Assembly (NCBI GenBank): GCA_023376005.1
Contig: CM042145.1
Location: forward strand, 57,939,040-58,003,039
Origin: Doryteuthis pealeii
Lineage: Eukaryota; Mollusca; Cephalopoda; Myopsida; Loliginidae
DNA: 64,000 bases
Reading direction: 5' to 3'
Position 1 is the first letter of the stretch. Each line of letters starts with the position of its first letter. Positions 11,385 to 22,900 of this stretch are shown piece after piece. Under the pieces are notes generated by a model. The model was given only the letters and a program-made list of their open reading frames with translations, was not told the origin of the DNA and searched no databases. The position numbers and the translations under genes are program-made.

Positions 11385-11560
11385 GTCATGGTTATGGCAC
11401 TAAACTGAATCTGAAGATCGGGTTCCAGTTTTGGGGGAGATTTGGTGGAGTGTTGAGTACTCCTGCATTGCTATTACTTCCAGGTCCACTCTGACCCAAA
11501 GTAGCAGAATTTGTTAGGGTCCCATGTATAGGTCAAATAGATATGTTTTAAGAATAATTT
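11385..11560 (+). repeat. SINE family E
   Basis: GGTGTCATGGTTATGGCACT, then GGTCCACTCTGACCCAAAGT, GTTAGGGTCCCATGTATAGG and TCAAATAGAT. Other copies are at 31380, 39700, 42200 and 43755. Confidence 0.7.
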
Positions 11561-11959
11561 GACACGTTTAATTCTTAGCTTCTTTTTTATTGTGACATTT
11601 TTAGGGGTAAAAAAGAAATAAATTAAACAAATACATTCTTATCACTTTAATACTACAGGCAATTAAGAACTGAATTTAAATTATTGTCAGATGTGCAAAA
11701 AAAAGGTTTTAGAAAAATAAAATTGTTACAAAATAAGGTCACATTTAAAAAAAAAAAAAATTTCAAATGTAAACAAGCAAAAAAACAATTCCTAAAATAA
11801 ACAAACTTTTCTCTTACACCCTCTCTTCCCCCTTTCTCTCTCAATCTCTGGTGTTCCTAAAATCCTTTTAGTCTAGTAATGGACTGGGTACGTCTGTTAG
11901 TATGCATATATATGGGGTGGCAAGAGGTTTAATGTTTTTGGTAAAAAGATGGCTGTAGT

Positions 11960-12320
11960 TGTTCATGGTGCATGTTTCTAGGGTTTGCTTTTTACTTCAT
12001 CTTATTTGGTGGTTGCACTGAAAAGGAAGGAATTCAAGGGACAAAAAAGGAAGAGACAAAGACAAAAGGTGGTTTTATTATTTAGGCTTTATTCCCTGAT
12101 CATAACTACAATGGGACAAGGAAATATCTCCCTGACCAGTAGTAATGACTAGACACAGTTAAGGCCTAAACTCTAATGGCTGAAAGATTCTCTTAGGGGT
12201 CGGAAGTGAGTCCTTTTTGCTGCACATACTCGGGGGGTTGTTCCAGTGAAGGCTCATGGGAGTTTGTTATTTTTCTTATTTTCAATTTTTATTTTAATTT
12301 TAATCCCCACATATATATGC
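11960..12320 (+). repeat. Interspersed repeat family J
   Basis: Shares AAATATCTCCCTG, GACTAGACACAGT.AAGGCC, GGGGTCGGAAGTG.GTCC and CAGTGAAGGCT with 25000-25230, and its 3' portion (TTTAATCCCCACAT) with 29580-29710. No ends defined; type unknown. Confidence 0.65.
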
Positions 12321-13052
12321 ATATATTGATATTTATAATAATGATATCAGTAGAGGATAAATTAAGGATCTACCATGGTTTTAATCAAAATGATTTCATC
12401 AGGACCCTATACTACACTTAACTAAGTCTATGTAATTCCTTAGATATATTTTGGATAATAATGGTTGAACACTACGTTATTTTTCTTTCAATTTTCACGT
12501 GTGGCCCGTTCCACACCTGTATTCCTTTGTTCTCATTTCTGTATTGTTATCAATTTAATTCTAATTATATATAATAGCCAGTAAAAGCAGTTCAAATTTA
12601 ATTCTAATTATATTTTAGGGGTTGACTATTACTAGTTTATAGTTTTTCATTGTTCTTTTTTGTATTTATCCTATTTAAAATTAATAACTAGTCAAGGAAA
12701 AAAATCTAATTTATTTAGTTGAATTTAATATTCTAGTTCTAATATTTTAGTGACCGACCCAACCTATGTCTTCAATTGCAGATTGACTCAAATCTTTTAT
12801 TCAAAAGATTTTTCTTATCCGGGAATTTAATTATAGTTAACTTTTCTTGTAGACAAAGGTAGCATGGATCATTTAGAGATCTGCACACAAGTGGCAATTG
12901 GATATTAAATTGATATTTCTATTTTTTGTAGATACAATTTGCCTGACCTGCCAACCATCATCATTCCTTAATGGTGCCTCATTGATTGACTTAACATCCG
13001 TCCATATTTGAATTTTGGATCCATATTCACCTACCCCCTCCCCCTAATATAG
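12320..13052 (+). other. Upstream flank of Syt12 exon 1
   Basis: AT-rich, no repeat recognised. It ends in CCTACCCCCTCCCCCTAATA then TAG at 13052, which could be a 3' splice site for the exon carrying the start codon. No TATA box or CpG island is evident, so the promoter is probably further upstream or beyond the window. Confidence 0.45.
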
Positions 13053-13103
13053 GTGTGTCATCGTCACTGTAAATCTTTTCATCTTTATCAATCAACATTC
13101 AAA

Positions 13104-13271
13104 ATGAGTGACTGGGGAGTTGCCCTGTTGGTCATCTTTATCATCTGCATTGTGGCTGCAGCAGTTGGGTTTCTTTTGAGGCTTTACGGTGTCTACAACC
13201 TGACTTCATGCTTCACTTACGGAGAAGAGAAGGCAGTGCTTACAAAAAATGAACACTATAATGGATACACA
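13104..13271 (+). CDS. SYT12: Syt12 coding exon 1 (N-terminus and TM helix)
   Basis: Encodes residues 1-56 in phase 0. The ATG at 13104 sits in an A-rich context (TCAAAATGAG). An in-frame upstream ATG at 13053 would add 17 residues of CHRHCKSF-type sequence not expected for the family, so I prefer 13104. Residues 6-26 (VALLVIFIIC...) form a strongly hydrophobic membrane segment followed by R and a Cys-containing juxtamembrane stretch (LTSCFTYG), a possible palmitoylation site. The donor is ACA|GTAAGT. A pyrimidine-rich tract ending in AG at 13052 may be the 3' splice site that begins this exon after an upstream 5'UTR exon. Confidence 0.88.
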
Positions 13272-13420
13272 GTAAGTATTTCTCTTTTCTTTTTTTGTGG
13301 TTGGTGTGTGTGTTACTTTCTTCTTTTTTGTAGTTGGTGTAGATAGAATTTAGATGTATACATGAAATAAGATTTGGAATAAAGATCTGTAAAAAAATGA
13401 AAATACTTTTGATAAACTCT

Positions 13421-13464
<44 letters not shown>

Positions 13465-13935
13465 AGGTGTGTCAAAAAAGTATTGAGATATTCGGTACTT
13501 TTTGACACACCTTGTATTCTGAAAAATTAACATTATATTCAGTCTTTATTTCTATCTTGGTAATTACAGCTTTAAAATCTGTACTTTTTGACACATCTTG
13601 TATTCTGAAAAAAATTAACGTTACATTTATTGTTCATTCCTATCTTGGTAAATACAGCTTCAATCTTAATACTTTTATGACACACCTTGTATATACAAGA
13701 TGTGGCAAAAAGTATCGAGATTTTTTGTACTTTTTGACACACCTTGTATTGTGAACAAAAATAACGTTCCATATATTAATTTTTTTTTTAAATTCAAGGT
13801 ATGTCAAAATGTACCAAGTTTAAAGCTGTATTTATCAAGATAGAAATGAAGAATGAATGGAATGTTATTTTATTTTCAGAATACAAGGTGTATCAAAAAG
13901 TACAAAAAATCTTGATACTTTTTTGACACACCTTG

Positions 13936-13993
<58 letters not shown>

Positions 13994-16900
13994 AAGAAAA
14001 AGGTATACAAAATCAACATATCTTCTGTAGAATATATAAAGAATAAAAAAAAGCTATAAGTCCAATTGAAAAAGCTTTTTAGCAAAAATATTTTTTAATG
14101 TTGTCGGCCAGTTAATGTATATGTATGATTTATATAAAAATGCATAAATAATTTTTGGACACTCCTGTGTCCTACATTAGTATAAACCCTTCCAAAAATT
14201 ATCTATGTATTTTTAGATACATTTTTGACATATACATCAACCGGCCCACTATATAAAAGGATGTTTTTGCTAAAATCTATAAAATAATAAAAATATTTTT
14301 TGTCAAAATATTTTTTTTCAACTAGGCCTACTCTGTTTTAGTTTAGATACATACTTTATAGGATAAGAACGAAACAGATATATATATATATCTACCAACC
14401 CCTCTACATGAGCACAATCTGACAAGGTAAATTTTTAAGCGGAGTTTAACAGGTTTGAATTCAGAGTTTTCTGTCTCCTAGAAAGGTTGCCTTACCAAGG
14501 TTGAAGAGCCCAGTCTACCCTACTATTTACTCATAGTTGGAGGGTGTATAGTTGGATTCATACCTTTCCCAAGGGTATTAACACTATGTAAAATGCAACC
14601 AGTTTCGTCTAGGATTTGAAATCTGGTCAAGGGGTTCATTTCCTACGACTCTAACCATTATGCCACACGCCTCCATAAAAAACAGATAAAAGGCAAATAA
14701 ACAATTGTAACAAAAATATCCCATAATTATTTACGTAAAAGATGCTCTACTGTTCCAGATTTTTCACCCAAAACATTAACAGTGCATATGAAAAATATAT
14801 AATGAATTTTTTTTAAACAGTCACATGCATCAGCATATTTTGGATGTCCAAAAGTAAGTTATATCTATAGTCCAAACTAATGTGTGTTACAAGTTTTGTA
14901 GCCATTTTTAGGTTTCAAGTGAAAGCACTTAATAGTGGAGATCTCTTGTGTTAAGCAGAGGATGATCTTTGGTTCTTCCTTGGTGTCCCTTAGTGTTGGG
15001 TAGAATCCTTTGGTTGAGCAAAGTCCTTGGCTACAGGTCCGTTTGTCAATGTTGAATACATGCAAATGAACGGCTTTCAAGATCACTGATTAAATAGTTA
15101 ACTAACTGTTGATTGATTGGCTTTAATCCATGCACCCACACAGAGTCTATAAGTTTAAATGGTGGACCTCAGCACACCTTCGATTACAAAATATTCCAAC
15201 AATTTTATGAAATTACAGAGAAATATCCAGTGGAATGGGTGTTTGTTTATAATCATGTTTCTCTGAATGTGAGCTTGTTGAATATTTGTGTGAACATGAC
15301 TGTGTATTTTATCTAAATACTGTATTATTTTGCGTTTTAGGACATAATGTAAACTATATAAATTTCTTTTTTTTTTTTCAGTAAAGACCAATAAGATTTT
15401 GAACAAATGTTAAATCTTGGTTAAATTTTATTGCTACAAATTCTAAAATGTCAGTGTGCATTATACACAAGAATATTTTTTCCAAGAATTTTATAGTCCA
15501 AATGCATAGAATTCATTGAGGCCAAAAAAAGCAATCAATTTTAAGAATTGGCAGAGATTTGAGCACTTTAATCACCTGTTATAGGGTTGAAAAATTTTCG
15601 AATTTCGTTGAAATATTAGATATGGATTTAATCAGCTTATTTGACAGATTTTGATGCATAAAATGCATTGATTTCAAAAGAATCGCTTAATTCGAAGGAT
15701 TGGCTGTAATTTGAACCCTTAAATAACCCCTTATAATGCCTGAAAATCACAAATTTCATGACAATGCTCGGTATCGGGTTAATTGAATTTCCGTAAGGTC
15801 TGTTATAGGTCCAGAAGAAATCACCTATTTTTGAAAGTATTCAAAGTTGTGATATCTTGGGTTTTTCTGGTAGATTTCGATGTGTAGAATTCATTGATGC
15901 CAAACAAAGCGATCAATTTTAAGAATTGGCAGAGATTTGAGCACTTTAATCACCTATTATAGACAGATAATTAAAGTATTCAATTTCAATTAATACCAAT
16001 AAAATTACAGATTTAGTGGTTAAATCAAACTTAACAGACCTAAATTCCACCATCATATGTCAATCCACCGAAAGAAATAAAATACCAAAAATCAGCGAAT
16101 CAAACAAATTTAATGAAATTTTCAGGGTTGATATATTAATGAATAAAAGATATAATGCACCAGTTATTCTATTTAAAAACTTTTACATTTTTTCAGGTCA
16201 GTTAACTTTGAACCATGTCTCTTTGAAAATATCATGGAATTTAGATCCGTTAAATTCGATTTAACCAATTTATTTATAAAATGGGTTCAGTGTTACAGGA
16301 TTAAATAAATGACTTGTTTTTGGCTGAAGGGAGTCTTTTCAATTATTTTTGCAAATCATGAAATGTAGAGCACAGCCTCACCATATTTATGATAATGCTG
16401 TGGTTACAGGAGCAAATAGGGGTACATGTGGGTGGAGATGATAGCCCCATTCCATTCCCCCCAATTTTTGAATTTGGTTTTTCCATCTAAAAAACTTAAG
16501 AGCCCATCTTTAGCTACTTGCTTAATTGCTCCCTGATAAGGCGGCTTTTAAGCTAGTTAACTAATAATCTTTGTTGCCATAATTCTAGTGATGTTTTTCC
16601 ATAGATAAAATATCTGAATTAGACAAATTTTACTATAAAAGAAAAGTAATTTGGGGGGGGGGAGGATTAATAGAAAAACCTGTGATAATAGAGGTTCCAT
16701 ACTCAAGTTATGGGTTTCCAAAATTATAGGGTTTTTTAACTCCCATTAGGGCTGGTTTAGCTCAGTCGGTAGAGTGTTCAGCTAAGAATCACAAGGTTCT
16801 TGGTTCGATACCGGCTCTCACCAACTCAGGGTATGAGTAGCACAGGGATATGTGTGGTAAAGTAAGGAGCTGATGGTAATTGTGGCACTCCACCTCAGAT

Positions 16901-19900
16901 GCTAAAATAATTTCCTTGGTCTAGTGCTAGTGAAAAGGGGATAGACTCCCTCGCTATCTGGCTGATACAGACATTAGGTTGCCCCGACGACTTTTTTTTT
17001 TTTTTTTACTTAGGTTGTCTTGATATTATTAAAGTTTGCTGATATTTTGTGAATAGGCATCATTTCTGGTCATTTATCAAGGATTTAAATTTCATTTAAA
17101 TTAAGGCAAAAATATTTCAGTTGTGGATGTGTGCTCCCCGGGGATCCCTTTTGATCAAAATGAAATATACTTAATCAAAATACTTAATCAAGTACCCTGA
17201 ATAATATAGTTTCAGAATATATATGATTATTGGTGTCTTTAAAACCATAGGAGGAGTTTGTGAACAAACAAACAGGAACTACTACTTTATATATTACTAG
17301 AAGCAACTACCCGGCAATGCCTGGGTAGAGGGATAAAAAAAAGTTAATCTCACAAATCTACTAATTGTTTTAGTATTACATAATAGATTTATGTTTTAAT
17401 CGCAAACACAGCCAATGATTTTTCCTTCTCTTACTATTCAAATCCTAATTTTTAAATATCTTTCCAGATATAAATCTAATCTTCATCATTTTTTCACAAA
17501 AAGCAAGCTCTGGTGATAGTGAATGTGTATATATATTTATTTTGTTAATTGTTTTATTTTCATAGTTTCCTCTGGACATACATACATACACACCAACTGT
17601 CCTTTATATATGCATAAATAGATACAAATGCTTGGGAGGAAGAATAGAAGGGTTGATGTCTTCATTCATACATTTCCCAAGAGTATTAGCATGAAGAGAA
17701 ATTCAACCAGCCTCATCCAAGATTTGAACTCAGCTCATTTTGTCTATTTTGTACAATGATAACCATTACATCATGTGTGCTTACATGTAGGGTGCTGTAG
17801 TGTCAGTATTATTAGATAATTTGTCTGCTGCTCAAGTTCCTGGAGGTGAATTCTAGACAGGACTTCCTGTTTTTTACTTTTATCTGGCGGATATCTACTT
17901 GCTAATTTCCTTTGCAAATTTTCAGATGCATTTTTTTTTCATTCATTCATTTCGGTTTATAATAAATTAATTTCAAATTCTGTTTCATTTGAAAAATTGA
18001 ATTTGAATGATTTTTGGAGAAAAAAGTTATTTATTTCTAATTGAAAGTTTTTTTTTAAATTGAAAAAAAAAAAAAAAAAAAAGATCCAAACATATTTGTA
18101 CTCTATAGGGATTTCCTCTTCTGTCCAGGATCAGAGGGTAGTATCTGTATCTATGGAAATCTCATGGTTATTTTAAGAAATACACAATAGAAATCTTATA
18201 AAAAATTATCTCTTTTTTTTTACTTGGAATTTTTGAGATGAGCCTGATATTTATTTATTTATTTTTTTGTCTGTTGTCCTCATCTTTTTGAGGTCATCAA
18301 TTTCAGAGCCAATGTATTCACGTAGTTCTAAATTATTCTGAACATTTCAGATAGATATATTTGATACATAGATGGAAAGTCATGTTAGATATCAGTCTTG
18401 GATCTACTTCTGCCATGAATAATTTTGATATTATCAATATGAAGAAAGAATCAGATGCTGCCAAATTTGATTGTTTTAATAAATTTAAAAGGAAATTTAT
18501 TTTGTTTTAAAAATTGTTTGATGTTAAAATGTATGGATGCTCCAATGTATTATTAATATCAGGGTACATTCAATACACTAAGACTCAAAGATCTTCAGAG
18601 TAGATGATAATTTTCTTACATGGTAGCATGGATTATTAATAATTTTCTAATAATTATACATCCACTGTGCCCTCTGACCTTCTTCAAGTGTTTCTTGTCA
18701 AACTCAGGAGCCTTCTTGTTGTAATTGAGAGAATGTTCACAGAACTTTGAACTGAACCCTTTATTTAATCCATTGTTTCTCATTCCATTAACCATGACTG
18801 ATCACAAGTTATGTTAAGTATTCTATGTAATTTTTATCTGTAGTCAGAATTGAACCTGCAACTTCCTGATAATTGTCACTTAGAACTGTATTAACTCAAC
18901 CCTTATATCCATTGCGACAACTGACACATTTGTTGAAGGCTGGAAGGCACATCAGCCAAAATGTTGTGTATATAACAATAAAGATGACGACAACAGTCCA
19001 AAAAATGTAGATAATACAAATTATCAAGCCTCATCCAAAAAAAATTAGACAGATAACTTCTAGATGCTGTAAAACCAACCAACCAGCCAACCAAACATGT
19101 TAAGTATTTTAGAATATCAAGGAAAAAGTATCAGAGTAATCAGAAGTTTAATGCTTAAGAGCAGATTATTGATTTTCTTCATTCTCAAAGATATTTTGAT
19201 CTGTTTCGTATCCTTCCTTCATTTCCCTGTCTTTCCATGTCTGGTCAAATTCCCAGCTCAAATACTTTGATCCTGCCTTTTTTTGATCTTTTCTTTCATC
19301 TACTGAAGCAACTGAAATGATTGAACTAATAATGAAAGTAAATTATACAATTTTGATCTTTGTCAGAAACATTAAAATGGCGAGGTAGCAGTAACATCTT
19401 AAGGTCTTCCATATTTTTCCAGTACAGATCTGTATCCGAATCCAAGCACAGATCACCTATGTAGGGTCACTTTTGTCTCAGATTGTAATGTAGTATTTGT
19501 GTTCTCTGTCTAAAATCAAAGAGTTACTCCCCAATACTTCTACTTAAAATCAGAGTTTAGTCTTTATATTCATAACAGAAAGTGATGTCAATTTATGCAT
19601 AGGAAAGACATGGGCTGCTATTGACAGGTTATTGATCATATGGAAAACTGATTCTCTTTTAAGATAAAAAGGAATTCTTCCAAGCTGTTGCCATATCAGT
19701 ACTACTGTATGGCTGCATTAATTGAACTTTATTGAAGCACTTGGAGAAAAGGCTTGATGGGAACTACATAAGGATGCTGTGTGCTTATTTGAATAAATCC
19801 TGGTAGCAGCACTCTACAAAACAGCAAACATATGACCACATACCTGCCATCTTACAAACCATTCAAGTAAAACAAATAAGACATGGTGGATGTTGCTGGA

Positions 19901-22900
19901 GAAATAAGGATGGACTCATGTGATATTTTTCTGTGGACTCTTACATCTGGACACACCAGTGTTGACTAACTAGCAAGGATTTAAATTCATTAGATCTATG
20001 TGGACACAGCTGGTACTGTGCAGAGGACCTGCCAGGAATGATGACTAATAGATGGATGGTGGGAGTGAGATAGAGAGAAAGAGAGAGGGGTAGAAAGAAG
20101 AGATAGAGATACAAAGAGAGAGGGGTAGAAAGAAGAGATAGAGATACAAAGAGACATAGAGTGAAGAGACAGAAACAATCAGTAAATAAATTCTACCATC
20201 GTATGTCACCCTGCCAGAAGAAAAAATACAAAAAAAAAATCAGTTATCTTTGAGGCATAACACAGATTATCGAATATACATGTTCAAAGTTAACTGACCT
20301 GAAAAAATGTAAAAGTTTTTAAATAAAATAACTTGTGCATTATATCTTTTATTCATTAATATATCAACCCTGAAAATTTCATTAAATTTGGTTAACTCCC
20401 TGATTTTTGGTATTTTTTTTTCTTTCGATGGAGTGACATATGATGGTGGAATTTAGGTCTGTTACGTTCGATTTAACCCAAGATACTATGATAGTTTCTA
20501 TATAAAATGATGGAATTATTTATCTATCGAATGTCACTTCTGAATAATGTCAGTTTACAGCATTGTGCATAGCAGGTTTGCCAACTGCATAATAACATTT
20601 AATTATGATGTAACGTTATCTAGATATTGGCATAGTGCCCATCAATAATGAGGAGATTTTACATCCCTTGAAGTGGCTGAAATAATTGAACTAATAATAA
20701 AAGGAAATCATATAGCTTTACTTCTTGTCAGAAATATAAAATAACAAGGCAATGTTATTATATTATAGGCTTCCATACTATCTTGTTCAGGCCTACATGC
20801 AGGTGAAGACACAGATCTATGGTTGAATTACAGTATTACCCATGAATAAGTGACCTTGTGCCAGACTTGTAAATACAGTATCACCCATAAGAAGTTCTCA
20901 AAGTCATTTTGACTAACAAGAAGAGAACCCTTTGGTTGGAATTCAGAGTTTTCTTTCTAGACTGGTTGCCATGCTGAAAAAAAGACAATGCACAAAAAGT
21001 TTGGGACAATCTTCCAACGAGGCACAGACTCTCGGCAATCACTGTTACCTTCTTGAACTTGCCAGTTCAAATCCTTGGTCAGATGAACAATAAACACCAC
21101 TCTCTCTATTGTTGACAATGTCACTCCTTCCACCACCTGGTTCATTCTGCCTCAGTGTGAACAATTGCCTGCTTTTATTACAGCTCACCCAGTCACCATG
21201 CAAATTACATCTCATGCCATTCGAGGCTTTCATGCACAACACAGGCAATTCTTTGTTGCTTATGTGGGGGGGGGGATTGGCTATGCTCATTACACCTACC
21301 AAGGTTAATGAGCCCAGTCTTCCCTACTATTTACCTATAGCAGTAGGGAAAATAGATTCATACTTTTTCCCAGGGTATTAGCGAAATGTGAAATGCAAAC
21401 AGCTGTTCATCTGGAGCAGCCAAACTGTACCTCATGTTACTAAAATATTGCAAAACTTCTGACTCATCTTGAATTATTTGATACCCTTCCTTCATTTTTC
21501 TGTATTTTCTTATGTCTTATCAAATTTCTGGCTGTTATTCTTTGATCCTGGTTTTATTAACGCTTTCTCTCATCTATTTGAAATACTTTGCAGTCGTCAA
21601 GGACAAGGATGTCTGCATTAATTGTTGGTTTTATTCACTAAAAATTCATTTTTTTTCTTTTCCTAATTTGTGATATTTAAAAGATATGAAGAGGTGATTA
21701 GCTTCTGTTTAAAGTTAATCCCTCTGCAATCCGGAATTTTCCCTAATCCGGCACTCCTCAAGTCCTAATGGAGACAGATTAGTAGATGTCTACTGTATTA
21801 TGATATGAGCTGCTTTTATCTGACTACAATTTATAATGCTCAACATTATCACAATCTATCTTTGCAGAAACTAGCAATTAGCATCAATTTTCTTGCCATA
21901 GAATCAGAGTGCAGTATCTGTATCCATGGAAACCTCATGGTTATTTTAGTAAAAGTAGATTATATATATTTTTGATCCTTGTCAGAAATGTAAAATGGCA
22001 AGCCAATGTCATTTATGGTTGATACTTTCACATCAGACACATGATAATTCTTTTGTTCTTTTTTAGTTTATTTATTCTACCATCATCTGTTAATTGCTTA
22101 AGCTCAATATCTAAAATGTAAATCTCACTCCAGACTTTTTCTATTTGTATTTTGTTTTTAATAAATTCTTTTTGTTGTAGCATTTTCCAATTTCTGGTCA
22201 TTGCATTTTCCAGTAGAAAAAAAGAAAATGACAAAAAAAAAATGTTTGTTTTTAAAAGAAAAGTGACTTTAAAACCCTTAAATGATCATAAAATGTTTGA
22301 AAAACAAAATAAAATTTTCTCAATAAAATCAGTAAATTTTCTGCTTTATTTCTTTTTGTTTTTGTTTTCTCTTTTATTTTTTGTTGGTTTTATTTTACTC
22401 TTTTATTATTTATTTAATTTTTCTCTTTTTATACTTTTTATTTCTGTTTTATTTTTCTCTATTTTTATTTTTTGTGTGTTTTATATTTGTATCTTTTTAG
22501 TTTTTTATTTTATTTTTCTTGGCTTTTTACTTTTTTTTGTTTAATATCTTTAATAATATCTATAATACTTAACCACATAAGATATATTTAGCTAAACCTT
22601 CCACCAGAAGCAGAATAATTTTCAAGTACCTCTAAATTTAAAGATTTCTCTCACCTCCTTTTTTCTTCAAGCAAACTAAAATGGGTTTCACATCTGTGTG
22701 ATTCATGATTTAAACCCTTCACTAACAGTCGTTAGTTTTGAGGCATGCTTATCATAATGATTACCATCATCAGTAATGGATTTTGTGACCCGAGATCAAA
22801 TGCTGGATGAGGCCATTTGCATTTCACTTCATGCTACTACTCTTAGTATCTCAATTGTTAGTAAGGGGATCAGAGTTTTATCATCTCTGATAGGGTCAGC

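Noticed and set aside
13053..13103. Upstream in-frame ATG for Syt12
   Set aside because: The added 17 residues are Cys/His-rich and unlike the family N-terminus; the site lies at a likely acceptor, and 13104 has better context.
15155..15406. 83-codon minus ORF and overlapping plus ORF at 15113-15316
   Set aside because: Both lie in repeat DNA homologous to the palindrome at 41576-42197; no conservation of frame.
16746..16820. Functional tRNA gene
   Set aside because: A and B boxes are present but there is no matching acceptor stem, and the same head begins five or more SINE B copies.
22152..22544. 130-codon Phe/Leu-rich ORF resembling a membrane protein
   Set aside because: Low-complexity T-rich DNA; hydrophobicity follows from TTT/TTA codons.
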